Shown here piece by piece: positions 1 through 8,782 of a DNA stretch of 64,000 nucleotides; the first letter of the stretch is position 1, and the number at the start of each line of letters is the position of its first letter. The notes below the pieces were generated by a model. It had not been told where the DNA came from. It saw nothing but the letters and a program-made list of their open reading frames with translations, and made no database searches. Source of the stretch: Akkermansia sp. N21116 (lineage in GTDB: Bacteria > Verrucomicrobiota > Verrucomicrobiia > Verrucomicrobiales > Akkermansiaceae); assembly GCF_029854705.2 (NCBI RefSeq), contig NZ_CP139035.1, forward strand, positions 2,542,001 to 2,606,000, read 5' to 3'. A program made the position numbers and the translations under genes.

Positions 1-65
1 GTGATTTTTCCCACCTTCCGGACAAAAAAAGTTCTTTTCTTTATCTTTTCTTAACCGTTTTAGTC

Positions 66-93
66 TTGCCAAGACCTAATTTAGGCGTATAAT
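66..93 (+). promoter_or_regulatory. Probable sigma70-type promoter of rpmI
   Basis: TTGCCA (66-71) and a perfect TATAAT (88-93) are separated by 16 nt. The rpmI ATG lies only 9 nt after the -10 box, so transcripts from this promoter would start at or a few bases before the ATG and be nearly leaderless. The upstream 60 nt are T-rich and hold no coding signal. Confidence 0.55.
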
Positions 94-102
94 TTTTCCA
101 CC

Positions 103-312
103 ATGACCCGCAAAGGTGGTATCAACAAAACACGCAAGGCTGTCGCCAAGCGTTTCAAGGTAACCGGATCGGGCAAGGTTCTGCGCCGCAAACAAGGCAA
201 GCGCCACATCCTTCAGAAGAAATCCAGCAAGCGCAAGCGCCAGCTTGGCAAGGCTGCCCTCGTGGATGAAACGCAAGTCTGGGCAATCAAGCAGAATCTG
301 CCCTTCAACTGA
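103..312 (+). CDS. rpmI: Large ribosomal subunit protein bL35
   Basis: This is a 69-residue, strongly basic protein of the usual bL35 length. It has the N-terminal MTRKGGINKTRKAVAKRF pattern and the Lys/Arg-rich RRKQGKRHILQKKS core of the family. It sits in the large ribosomal subunit. The start is the ATG at 103; no Shine-Dalgarno sequence precedes it. rplT follows 154 nt downstream on the same strand, which is the conserved rpmI-rplT order. infC, which often lies upstream, is not in the 102 nt available. A perfect -10 box ends 9 nt before the start codon. Confidence 0.97.
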   Translation: MTRKGGINKTRKAVAKRFKVTGSGKVLRRKQGKRHILQKKSSKRKRQLGKAALVDETQVWAIKQNLPFN

Positions 313-466
313 AGAACCATAGAAACGCTCGCAACAACCGGGCATTCCTCCCGCTGAACGGGGGGCCTTCGTGCAGCCTTCTTCCCAAGTCAGGAAGATA
401 AGAACAGGCGAGACTGCAAGGAGGTGAGGAAGAACAGTCTGTTCAAGATAGAAATAGAGATAAACT

Positions 467-850
467 ATGCCACGTGCCACAAATGGACCGGCCTCCCGTA
501 AGCGCCGCAAGCGTATTCTTTTGCGCGCCAAGGGTTTCCGCGGATTCCGCAGCAAACTCTTCCGCTACGCCAAGGATGCCGTCTACAAAGCATGGCAGTA
601 TGAATACCGTGACCGCAAGAGAAGGAAGGGCCAGTTCCGCCGTCTCTGGATCGCTCGTATCTCCGCTGCCGTTCGTGATCGCGGTTTGACCTATTCCCGC
701 TTCATGGAAGGCCTCAAGGCTGCCAACATCGAGCTTGACCGCAAGGTTCTTGCCGACTTGGCCGTCGCCGACGAAGCCTCCTTTGACGCTATCTTCGCCC
801 AGGCGAAGAGCGCCATCGAAGCCAAGGAAGGTGCATCCCTCCGCGCTTAA
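467..850 (+). CDS. rplT: Large ribosomal subunit protein bL20
   Basis: This is a 127-residue basic protein with the full bL20 pattern. The N-terminal part is the long Arg/Lys-rich helix (SRKRRKRILLRAKGFRG, KAWQYEYRDRKRRKGQFR), followed by the globular LWIARISAAVRDRGLTYSRFM segment and a short extra C-terminal tail. bL20 binds 23S rRNA early in 50S assembly and in several bacteria represses its own operon. The 154-nt gap from rpmI could hold a leader element, but I could not assign one. A strong bidirectional hairpin follows at 876-914. Confidence 0.97.
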   Translation: MPRATNGPASRKRRKRILLRAKGFRGFRSKLFRYAKDAVYKAWQYEYRDRKRRKGQFRRLWIARISAAVRDRGLTYSRFMEGLKAANIELDRKVLADLAVADEASFDAIFAQAKSAIEAKEGASLRA

Positions 851-875
851 TCACACTGCTACGAAAAAAATTAAC

Positions 876-914
876 AGTAGGGGGTTTCGTACGTAATGTA
901 CGGGACCCCCTACT
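876..914. terminator. Bidirectional terminator between rplT and lnt
   Basis: A 10-bp perfect stem (AGTAGGGGGT at 876-885, ACCCCCTACT at 905-914) encloses a loop with an inner CGTAC/GTACG pairing. The plus side continues into TTCTTTG. The minus side continues into a run of seven T after a few bases, so it probably ends both rplT and minus-strand lnt transcripts. Confidence 0.75.
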
Positions 915-1064
915 TCTTTGTTCCATATCCCGTTTCCTTTTAGGCCGGATATTCTCAAGCAGCAATAAAGTCCAGCCCAAAAGAAGTGATTTTCCTCCCC
1001 TCCTTAACCTCGATAAGGCAAAGGAAGACATCTCCCCTGGCTTGAGACCTGAAAAACAACCCTT

Positions 1065-2987
1065 TTATTTCCCGGATGCCGCCGGAGACCGGACGAATTT
1101 TCCATCCTTAATGACGGGTTTTTCACGGTTTTCAGAATTAGGTCTATTCCCGTGCCTCCAGTAGCGCAGGAGAAGAATCAGGATGGAGAGGCCACAGAGA
1201 ACCACCGCCCAATCTCCCAGCAACGCATAGAGAGTCATGCCGGTGAATGTAATGGGCAGACGGGCATACATGTAGCCTTTCAGGAAGGGACTGCCATCAG
1301 CATCGCGAATGTCGGCTATCACGGCGCCATTGGGAGCCAGAGCAACGCTCACCCCCGTATTGGCGGCACGTACCATGGAACGCCTCAATTCGATACTGCG
1401 GAAGGCGGCATTCCTCCAATGCTGTTCGTTAGCCCAGGAATGGTTGAACCATCCGTCGTTGGTAACATTGACAATCACCTGGCTTTCCGGGCGGGCAAAC
1501 AACCTCACAAGCCTGCCGACCGTATCTTCAAAGCAGATAGTCGGAATGGCCTGTACATGAACCAGGCTCCCCGGTACTATCGGCAGGGAAAGAGGATCGG
1601 TAGATTCCCCAGACGTAAAATTGCTACCCATGGGTGTCCCGGCTGAAAACTCGAATGCCTTTTCCAGAACTGGGAGTTCCTTCCTAAAAGGAATGTATTC
1701 TCCAAAGGGCACGAGATGAATTTTGCGATAGGTTTTCCGGGAATCAAAGTCACTTTCCAGAGCCATCAAGGTGTTATACATCTCGGCTTTTTCCAGATTC
1801 TTATCCCAATAGGCCTCATCGGCGCCGGTCAGCAGGATAAAATCCATCGGCACTTCCTTGCGGACCTGCCCCATCAGACTGTCGGAATTGAAAAACCATT
1901 CATTGTATTGGCCGGGAACAACCAAATCTCCCGTTTCCCTGGAAAAATTGGATGAAGTCGGCAGAGAACTCTCCGGCCAAATGATCCAGGTGGGCTGTTC
2001 AAGCTGGACAGTTTCGCAAATATCGGCTTTGCGAAGGGAATTCTCCTGAAGTTCCAAACAAGCGTCGCGCGTAGCTTCGGCCATTTCCAAATAAATAGCC
2101 TCCCGGTTCTTGGGATTCCATTTGTACTGCTGCGTCAAATTACGCTGAACGGCAAGAACAGGAAGCACTCGTTCATTCTTTTGTCCAGGAGCATACGCAT
2201 TGGCAAGCATCATCCCCCACAGGAAAACGATGACAAGGAATAGAGTCATGGCAAAGAAATCCCACGGCACGGTACGCCGCCCTTCGCGCAGCACCATGAT
2301 GCCCAGTCGACGCCCAATACACCACAGCCAGATATTCACCATCGCCGGAATGAAGGATAAAGCCGTCACACCGACATATTCCGCCATCTGAGCAAAAGAA
2401 AGTCCGTTGTACAGCGCCACGCCCATGCCGTTCCAGCCGAATCCGGTGAACACCCATCCCCGAAGCCATTCCGTACAGACCCAGAGAGCGGCGCCCGTCA
2501 TAGCCGCCTTGACGGTCACTTTCATGTCAATCCCGCACCACTGCGCCCATTTTGCTTTGCGTTCCTTCCAGGACACGGCGACAGCAGGCGGTTCCTGCCG
2601 GAATGCCGGGCGCAGAATCGTCCCCATCAATGCCGTCCAAAGAGCCGGATATAATGAGAGGAATATTACTAGGAACACGTACCCAAGAGTACTTACTTCG
2701 TTGATCCACCAGAGGCTTCCTCCAAAAAAGGCAAGGCCGAAGATCCATCCATACAAAGCGTAAACAATCAGTCCGTTCCAAGCTTTCCTGGGGCGACCTG
2801 ACCAAAGGGGAATTAGCAGAGGGATCAGGGAAACCCAGATGAGAACACCCTGATCCAGCGGAGGGAATGAAGCAAACATCAAAGCTCCGGAAACGAGACT
2901 CAGAAGAAGACCTCCCCAGACGGGGAAAAATCCTGTTTTTTGATGATTCTGGTCGGAATCCTGGCTGGATGGAAATGATGATTTCAT
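1065..2987 (-). CDS. lnt: Apolipoprotein N-acyltransferase
   Basis: The 640-residue inner-membrane enzyme transfers the third acyl chain to the N-terminal cysteine of outer-membrane lipoproteins. The N-terminal half holds several hydrophobic membrane segments. The second half is a nitrilase-like domain with the expected triad: Glu339 (in WPESSLP), Lys422 (in RKIHLVPFGEY) and Cys485 (in PTICFED). One further membrane segment ends the protein. It is longer than the usual ~510 residues; the extra length lies in loops and near the N-terminus. I chose the ATG at 2987 (MKSSFPSS); the frame stays open to 3305, but that extension runs opposite the ferredoxin gene and looks unrelated. The gene is divergent from the ferredoxin gene. 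Confidence 0.93.
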   Translation of the reverse strand: MKSSFPSSQDSDQNHQKTGFFPVWGGLLLSLVSGALMFASFPPLDQGVLIWVSLIPLLIPLWSGRPRKAWNGLIVYALYGWIFGLAFFGGSLWWINEVSTLGYVFLVIFLSLYPALWTALMGTILRPAFRQEPPAVAVSWKERKAKWAQWCGIDMKVTVKAAMTGAALWVCTEWLRGWVFTGFGWNGMGVALYNGLSFAQMAEYVGVTALSFIPAMVNIWLWCIGRRLGIMVLREGRRTVPWDFFAMTLFLVIVFLWGMMLANAYAPGQKNERVLPVLAVQRNLTQQYKWNPKNREAIYLEMAEATRDACLELQENSLRKADICETVQLEQPTWIIWPESSLPTSSNFSRETGDLVVPGQYNEWFFNSDSLMGQVRKEVPMDFILLTGADEAYWDKNLEKAEMYNTLMALESDFDSRKTYRKIHLVPFGEYIPFRKELPVLEKAFEFSAGTPMGSNFTSGESTDPLSLPIVPGSLVHVQAIPTICFEDTVGRLVRLFARPESQVIVNVTNDGWFNHSWANEQHWRNAAFRSIELRRSMVRAANTGVSVALAPNGAVIADIRDADGSPFLKGYMYARLPITFTGMTLYALLGDWAVVLCGLSILILLLRYWRHGNRPNSENREKPVIKDGKFVRSPAASGK

Positions 2988-3134
2988 AGGCGGCAAACGC
3001 GTGCAGACGTCCGGAAACGGATGTCCCGGCACAAACATTCTTTCATACTTGCCCCCCCTGCAACAAAAAAAGATTGCCAAAGTCGAACAAATACTGAATT
3101 TGTAAAAACGTTCACCACTTAACTCATCATCAAT

Positions 3135-3368
3135 ATGGCTGATATAAACGACAAAAACGAAGGCAATGTTCCCGGTAAGTTCTATGTAGATTCTTCCTGC
3201 ATCGATTGCGACCTGTGCCGCGAAACCGCCCCCAATAACTTTGGCAGAAACGACGACGAAGGCTACTCCATCGTCATCAAGCAACCTACCGGCGCAGAAG
3301 AACAAAATGCCTGCGAGGAAGCCATGGAAGGTTGCCCCGTGGAAGCTATCGGCGACGACGGCGAATAA
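3135..3368 (+). CDS. Small single-cluster ferredoxin
   Basis: This is a 77-residue acidic ferredoxin of the kind with one [4Fe-4S] cluster. Cys22, Cys25 and Cys28 form CxxCxxC and Cys67 is followed by Pro (GCPVEAI), the classic fourth ligand. Cys60 is an additional cysteine that may pair or be free. The surface is rich in Asp and Glu, as usual for a soluble electron carrier. The partner enzyme is not visible. The gene is followed after 80 nt by a DciA-like gene on the same strand. No Shine-Dalgarno sequence precedes the ATG. Confidence 0.9.
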   Translation: MADINDKNEGNVPGKFYVDSSCIDCDLCRETAPNNFGRNDDEGYSIVIKQPTGAEEQNACEEAMEGCPVEAIGDDGE

Positions 3369-3448
3369 AAAACCGGCATTTCGATCTGTTTCATTCCGGA
3401 GCCCGGCAGGTTGCCTACAACCACCGGGCTTCTTTCGTCACCGCCCGC

Positions 3449-3877
3449 ATGCCGGAAAATCCACAAGAGAAATCCCCCTCCGATCCGGACTCCTCCCCTG
3501 TAAGGAGGCGTTACCGCTCCACGGGACTTCGCAACCAGGACCAGGCAATGGCCGACTGGTTCGGCGTTACATCCGCCGAAGACATGCGGAAACCGCGCAG
3601 TATGGAACACATCCTGGCCGAAGTGCTTTCCAAACTCCCACTGGACGGTCCGTCTGTAGATCCCGAAACCCTCCGCGAAGGCTGGAAACGGGCGGCCGGC
3701 GACTTTATCGGCAGCCAGGCGGAACTCGTCTCCATCGCCAGGGGAATAGCCACGATTCATGTTCTCCAACCGGCCATGCGCTACCACATGATGCAATGGC
3801 AGGGAGCCCTTCTGGAAAAGCTCAGAGCTGAATTCGGACACAATACCGTCCAAACCGTTCGTTTCCGCATCGGATAA
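3449..3877 (+). CDS. DUF721 / DciA-like protein
   Basis: The 142-residue protein has the DUF721 pattern in its C-terminal ~95 residues: MEHILAEVLSKL, then W..A.GDFIGSQAE, then the HVLQPAMRYHMMQWQ segment, ending in VQTVRFRIG. Members related to DciA load the replicative helicase in bacteria that lack DnaC, so a replication role is plausible but inferred. The N-terminal ~45 residues are polar and probably disordered. The frame is open upstream to 3332, but the ATG at 3449 gives the natural N-terminus and avoids overlap with the ferredoxin gene. Confidence 0.72.
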   Translation: MPENPQEKSPSDPDSSPVRRRYRSTGLRNQDQAMADWFGVTSAEDMRKPRSMEHILAEVLSKLPLDGPSVDPETLREGWKRAAGDFIGSQAELVSIARGIATIHVLQPAMRYHMMQWQGALLEKLRAEFGHNTVQTVRFRIG

Positions 3878-3975
3878 ACGCAGCAAGACGTGGAAAATCC
3901 TTGCCTGATTGCAAGATTGCGGTTGAATTGGCTGAACTGCCACATTCCATTCCGCCCCATCTCTCTTCCACTTCC

Positions 3976-6666
3976 ATGAAACCTCGACTGTCCGGATTAG
4001 CCGTCTGCCTTATTCTTCTGGCTTGTTCGGTCCCGGTGATTGTCCGGGCACAAGACGGAGCTCCCGTTTCATCGTCTTTCAGTGCAGTCGGCAGCGACCC
4101 AAGTGAACTGTACTACCATGCATGGAAAATGTGCGATGAAGGCGAACGTCTTGCAAAAAAACAGCAATACGTCGAGGCCATCCACAAAATCAAGGATGCC
4201 TCCACGATCATATCGGCTATTGCACGCGACCATCCTCAATGGAGGACTTCCATGGTAGCACGCCGTCAAAAACTCCTTCAGGACAATCTCAGCAGCTGGA
4301 CGGCTCTTGCCAAAGAGCAAGCAGCCAAACAAGGAAAAGAAGCCGAGCAGCATGCTGCGGAACAAGGTGGAGCCCAAAGAGTAAGAGGCATCCCTTCATT
4401 CGAGGAACTGGAAGCCCAACGCCGGGCCCAAAGCGGTGCCCAACGCCGGCTGAATTCCGAAAGCAACAGACAACCTTACGTTCCCATTTCTCCTGCCTCA
4501 GCCGAAGTCGCAGGATCAAGCTATGAAAGGCTGGAACATGAGAACATGCGTCTCAAGCTTGAAAATGAAGCCCTTATTAATGCTCTCAAGGAAACGAAGC
4601 AGGAACTCCTGATCGCCACCAAGCAGAAAGTCCTAGCCGAAGCCGGAGAAAAGGCGCTGCAGGAACGCTACAACGAACTGGAAGCCCAACTCAAACAGGA
4701 ACGCAATTTTAACAATGAACTCGTGCGTTCTCTGACCAAGCAACTGGACTCGACCAAAAAGGAACTCGAAGAATCCAAAACAGCTCGCCAAAAGGCGGAA
4801 GACCAGGTCGCCCATCTCACCCAGCAGCTTGAACAAAGCCAGGAAATGCTGGCGGAAGTCACTCAGGATCGAGATGCCCTGCGCAAGGAAAGGGACCAGC
4901 TCGCGGCCATTATTGAACTCAATAGCCCGGAAAAAACAAAGAATCTCCTTGATACCAACCTTTCCCTCGCCGCACGTCTCAAAGAAGCCGAAGCCAAAAT
5001 CGCCCAGTTGGAAAACGAAAAACAACAAAGCGAAGATATGCGAGCCGTCAATCTCAAAGAACTGGAAGCGACGCGTGCCGAAGTGGCACAGCTGAAAGTA
5101 CGCCTCGCAGCTATGTTTGACGAGAACATCGGCTATCGCAGACGCATCTCGGAGTTGAACACTAAACTTGTCAACACGGAAGCCGAACTGGAAAAACTGG
5201 CAGCCTCTCCCAAAGCGGACCCTCTCGACATCGAAGAAAACCGGATCCTGCGTTCCGCCGTCAACAAACAAATGCGCCTGCTTGCCACCCAGGTCAAGAG
5301 CCGGGAACTTCTCATCGAATCCTATACTCGTCTCAAACTCAAAGATCCCAAGATGGCGGAAGCTCTCACTATGCTCAATGACGAGAGCAAGTTGAAACTG
5401 ACGCCCGAAGAAGAAGAGCTCCTCGCCACTATTGACAAACGCAACAAGGAACAGCGTCGGGAAGAAGAGGCAGAAGCTCTCAAACTCGCCTCAGACCAAG
5501 ACAGATTGCGCCAGGAAACCGAACTAGCAATCAAGCGCCAGTACGAAATGGAAGCCATGGGACAAGCCGCGGAAAAAGCCTTTAACAAAGGCCGTTACGC
5601 AGCGGCCGAACAACTTTACAAAACACTGCTCGACAGCAAGCCTGATCACTTTGCCGGGCGTGTCAACCTGGGAGCCATCCTGCTGAAACGCCGTCTTGTC
5701 GATGAAGCGATCATCCACCTCAAACGCGCTGTGGAAATCGACAAGGATTCCGCTCCGGCCCAGTTCCTGCTAGGCATCGCCCGGTACAGTTCCGGCCGCT
5801 ACAAGGAAGCGACGGAATCCTTTACGGAAACCGTTCGGATCGAACCGGACAACGCAACGGCCCTACTCTATCTCGGTAATATCGAAAGTCTCTACAACAA
5901 CACCGACAAAGCCGTCTCCTACTACGAACAGGCTGTCAAGGTCAACCCGGCCTTTGCGGATGCCTATTTCAACATGGCTGCGACACTTGCCAAAGGCGGC
6001 AAATTCAAAGAAGCGCGAGTTTCCTACGACAAAGCCATCAATGCAGGGGCCCTGCCTGATCCCGAACTGCAGAAAGCTCTGGCAGAAGGAACAGCTCTGC
6101 CGGTTATCCAACCAGTCATCGCCAATACTCCGGAACCGGAGGCAGACGGTTCTTCTCAACCGAGCGGAGATGGTCTCCAGGTAACCAACCCTGTTACCCA
6201 CAATCAGCCCGTTGCAGCCATCCAGTCTCCTCAGCCTGCGGCACAGGCAGTCGCCCCGCAGGAACCGGATCCTTCCAAGAATCAAGACGATAAAAAAGAG
6301 GACGCCACGCCAGATGTCCCCCAACCGGAATCCAAGCAGGAAGCCAAACCCAAACCGGAATCCAAGCAAGAAGAACAAAAACAAGAAGCCAAACCTGCTT
6401 CCCGTGAATCTTCCGGTAAAAAAGAAGAACAACCGGTTAAACCCAAAACCACCTCATCGTCATCTCCGAAGAACTCCGGTAAATCGACTGAGTCCAAAAA
6501 TTCCTCTTCAAGTTCAACATCCACCGGCAGCAAAACTTCAGGCCACTCCGGCACCTCCGGCAAAAAGTCCTCACCCTCGACAGAAAAAGCGGTTCCTCAA
6601 CCCGCCCCCGCGACAAAGAATAACGACCCTTTTGTCAACAGAAAACGCCGTGGCAGATTCTTTTGA
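3976..6666 (+). CDS. Exported coiled-coil and TPR-repeat protein with a disordered tail
   Basis: This is an 896-residue envelope protein of unknown function. Residues 1-25 form a signal peptide with a cleavage-like VRA/Q site. About 180-430 is a long Glu/Lys/Leu/Gln-rich coiled coil. About 525-700 holds four to five TPR motifs (for example GRYAAAEQLYKTLLDSKPDH and NTDKAVSYYEQAVKVNPAFA). About 700-896 is a Pro/Lys/Gln/Ser-rich tail with repeated KPKPESKQE-like units and a basic end (NRKRRGRFF). The coiled coil suggests a long oligomer and the TPRs a binding platform, so a structural or scaffold role in the periplasm is my inference. The ATG at 3976 was chosen because it opens directly on the signal peptide. 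Confidence 0.8.
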   Translation: MKPRLSGLAVCLILLACSVPVIVRAQDGAPVSSSFSAVGSDPSELYYHAWKMCDEGERLAKKQQYVEAIHKIKDASTIISAIARDHPQWRTSMVARRQKLLQDNLSSWTALAKEQAAKQGKEAEQHAAEQGGAQRVRGIPSFEELEAQRRAQSGAQRRLNSESNRQPYVPISPASAEVAGSSYERLEHENMRLKLENEALINALKETKQELLIATKQKVLAEAGEKALQERYNELEAQLKQERNFNNELVRSLTKQLDSTKKELEESKTARQKAEDQVAHLTQQLEQSQEMLAEVTQDRDALRKERDQLAAIIELNSPEKTKNLLDTNLSLAARLKEAEAKIAQLENEKQQSEDMRAVNLKELEATRAEVAQLKVRLAAMFDENIGYRRRISELNTKLVNTEAELEKLAASPKADPLDIEENRILRSAVNKQMRLLATQVKSRELLIESYTRLKLKDPKMAEALTMLNDESKLKLTPEEEELLATIDKRNKEQRREEEAEALKLASDQDRLRQETELAIKRQYEMEAMGQAAEKAFNKGRYAAAEQLYKTLLDSKPDHFAGRVNLGAILLKRRLVDEAIIHLKRAVEIDKDSAPAQFLLGIARYSSGRYKEATESFTETVRIEPDNATALLYLGNIESLYNNTDKAVSYYEQAVKVNPAFADAYFNMAATLAKGGKFKEARVSYDKAINAGALPDPELQKALAEGTALPVIQPVIANTPEPEADGSSQPSGDGLQVTNPVTHNQPVAAIQSPQPAAQAVAPQEPDPSKNQDDKKEDATPDVPQPESKQEAKPKPESKQEEQKQEAKPASRESSGKKEEQPVKPKTTSSSSPKNSGKSTESKNSSSSSTSTGSKTSGHSGTSGKKSSPSTEKAVPQPAPATKNNDPFVNRKRRGRFF

Positions 6667-6731
6667 TCTTCCCTATCCCGTTCCGAGTAAAAAAGCGTGA
6701 AACTCTAGCGTGAAACGGCTAGAATCATTAC

Positions 6732-7568
6732 ATGAGCGACATTGCAATTCTCGGACTCGGAATCATCGGCTCCGGCGTAGCCGGAAGGCTTGCTTCACTC
6801 GGTCTTGACGTCACCGTCTGGAACCGTACTCCCAAAAGTACCCACATCGGAGCCGTTTCGTCCCCAGCGGAAGCCGCCGGACAGACACGTATCATCAGCC
6901 TGTATCTCAAAGACCGTCAGGCATGCATGGAAGTTTTTGAAGCACTGGCTCCGGCATTGACGCACGACCATATCATCCTCAACCACTCCACCATTGACCT
7001 GGAAACAGTCCATATTCTTGCAGAACGTTGCAAACAAATAGGTTGCAGCTATCTAGACTGTCCTTTCACCGGCTCGCGCATACCGGCCACCAACGGTACT
7101 CTGGCCTATTACGTGTCCGGCGACAAAAAGGTATTGGAACAGGTACGTCCCCTGCTGGAAAAATCCTCCAAGGCCATCATCTATACGGGGAAAATGGGCA
7201 ACGGCACAGTCCTCAAACTCGTCACCAATCTCCTTTCCGCCACCATGGTGCAGGGACTTTCAGAGGCTCTCGCCATTACGAAAGCACACGGCATGACGGC
7301 AGAAAACCTGCTGGAAGCCATGACCCAGAACGTCGTCGCATCCCCCCTCGCCTCCTTCAAGGTACCCTATATGGATGCAGCGGATTTCTCCACCCATTTC
7401 TCCCTGGACAACATGCGGAAGGACAGTACCTACGCCATCGAACTGGCACGGGAAAAAGGCATTGATCCGCCACAGATCGGCTTGGTTTCCTCCATCATGG
7501 CGCGCCTCTGTGAGGAAGGACATGCCGAGGAGGATTTCTGTGTCCTGGCCTCTCAATTCAACCAATAA
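6732..7568 (+). CDS. NAD(P)-dependent beta-hydroxyacid dehydrogenase family protein
   Basis: The 278-residue enzyme belongs to the 3-hydroxyisobutyrate / 6-phosphogluconate dehydrogenase-like family. The N-terminal Rossmann motif is GLGIIGSGVAGRL, with WNRTP after beta-2, which favours NADPH. The substrate segment DCPFTGSRIPATNGTL and the catalytic-lysine region GKMGNGTVLKLVTNLL are present, and the helical C-terminal half is complete. Typical relatives reduce short-chain aldehydes such as glyoxylate, succinic semialdehyde or tartronate semialdehyde; the substrate here cannot be told from sequence. It stands alone between the TPR protein and a hairpin terminator. Confidence 0.87.
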   Translation: MSDIAILGLGIIGSGVAGRLASLGLDVTVWNRTPKSTHIGAVSSPAEAAGQTRIISLYLKDRQACMEVFEALAPALTHDHIILNHSTIDLETVHILAERCKQIGCSYLDCPFTGSRIPATNGTLAYYVSGDKKVLEQVRPLLEKSSKAIIYTGKMGNGTVLKLVTNLLSATMVQGLSEALAITKAHGMTAENLLEAMTQNVVASPLASFKVPYMDAADFSTHFSLDNMRKDSTYAIELAREKGIDPPQIGLVSSIMARLCEEGHAEEDFCVLASQFNQ

Positions 7569-7601
7569 TCAGAGGTCCCCTTGCTCGCCCATGAGCAAAT
7601 G

Positions 7602-7639
7602 ACAGACGGTTCCAAGAGATCAACTCCGGAACCGTCTGT
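7602..7639. terminator. Hairpin between convergent genes
   Basis: A perfect 12-bp stem (ACAGACGGTTCC at 7602-7613 and GGAACCGTCTGT at 7628-7639) with a 14-nt loop lies between the convergent dehydrogenase and nucleoid-protein genes. No T-run follows, so its action as an intrinsic terminator is likely but not certain. Confidence 0.55.
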
Positions 7640-7688
7640 TGTATGATCTATAAGGATTCGGAACAAGGGGAAGGAAAAAGCCTCTGTC

Positions 7689-8729
7689 CTACTTCTCTTC
7701 CGTGTAAAAGAATTTGTAGTATTTCAGTCCGTATTCCTTGTCAAAACCCTTCTGCATGAAGTTTCCGCTGCCGTGGACGTAGATGCTGAAGTCCTTGTCC
7801 AGCTTGATAACCTTCTTGAGAAACTTTGTGGACTTCTTCACTCCTTCTTCGGAAATAGGGAATTGATTCCAATCGTCCAGCCCATCATTGCGGCAGGAAA
7901 GGAACTCCGAAAATTCCCGGCGTGTTTCGTCATCGGCAAAAACGGTTTCTTCATATTCACGACGGTCGAATCGTTCCTTGTCGCGGAAATATTCCATCGT
8001 CTTGTCCATCACGGATAATTCTTCATCTTTGGAAACCTCCTTCTTTTTGGGCAGTTCCTTGGTGATGAATTCCTTAACGCTTTTCACCGTGTTTTCCGTA
8101 TAGAACTTGCTGTCGCGCTGAAGCCTGGCATCCAGAAAGTCTTCGATCCAGAAAGCGGCCTTGCGTCCCTTGCCCGTTGTATCGAACACACTCAAGATGA
8201 ACCCTTTGTCTCGTTCCGCGTTACAGATCAGGCATCCCTTGTCCATCTTGTTGACACTAAATCCTTCTCCGCGTTCGATATGGAAACCTCTGTCGTCCTC
8301 CACCAAATGGATGAAGGTCTCTTTCACCTCGGACTTGAAGAGCCCCAGGGAATCCACTTCCGTACCATCGACTCGGCACCCGGAAAAACGAACGACATAG
8401 AGGTCTCCGTCCTTCACCTGGGGATGCTTCGCGACGTCATGCAGAATCTCCGCTATAGAAACGGATGTTTGCATGAATTCGGCTTCGCCGTCGAAAAGAG
8501 CCCGGGCACATGAACATACGGATTCCGGCTCCTCCATGGCACCGGCATAAAAATTGTAAATTTCTCCCGGATTCAGGGATGAAAAGAAGAAACGCATCAG
8601 TAACTCCTTCATCTCCGAGGACAGAGTCACCTCTTCATTGGCAAATTTATTGCTTTGGTCACTGGCTTGGTTAACCACGCGGTGAATCACCAAAGATTCG
8701 ATCCTGGCTTCAGATACATCTATCATCAT
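7689..8729 (-). CDS. 37-kDa nucleoid-associated protein (NdpA/YejK family)
   Basis: The 346-residue protein matches the NA37 family: it opens with an IESLVIHRV-type segment and carries LKSEVKETFIHL, the MDKGCLICN strand and a GRKAAFWIEDFLDARL segment, in the family order. Relatives bind the nucleoid, and the family is also common in accessory and defence-linked loci. Here it is the last gene of a minus-strand array (zinc-ribbon protein, TPM-like protein, SGNH esterase, this gene), 53 nt after the esterase. Two ATG codons (8729 and 8726) are possible starts. The family assignment is from recognised pattern; function is inferred. Confidence 0.78.
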   Translation of the reverse strand: MMIDVSEARIESLVIHRVVNQASDQSNKFANEEVTLSSEMKELLMRFFFSSLNPGEIYNFYAGAMEEPESVCSCARALFDGEAEFMQTSVSIAEILHDVAKHPQVKDGDLYVVRFSGCRVDGTEVDSLGLFKSEVKETFIHLVEDDRGFHIERGEGFSVNKMDKGCLICNAERDKGFILSVFDTTGKGRKAAFWIEDFLDARLQRDSKFYTENTVKSVKEFITKELPKKKEVSKDEELSVMDKTMEYFRDKERFDRREYEETVFADDETRREFSEFLSCRNDGLDDWNQFPISEEGVKKSTKFLKKVIKLDKDFSIYVHGSGNFMQKGFDKEYGLKYYKFFYTEEK

Positions 8730-8782
8730 GTTGGCGGGATTATGCCGAGATCATCTCCGGAGGCAAGGAGGAATCGTATCCG

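Noticed and set aside
2988-3305. Extension of the lnt reading frame by 106 residues
   Set aside because: It runs opposite the ferredoxin gene, has no Lnt-like features, and the ATG at 2987 gives a normal N-terminus.
6667-6731. Repeated GCGTGAAAC and CTAGC/GCTAG hairpin before the dehydrogenase gene
   Set aside because: The stem is only 5 bp and no T-run follows; too weak to call a terminator or operator.
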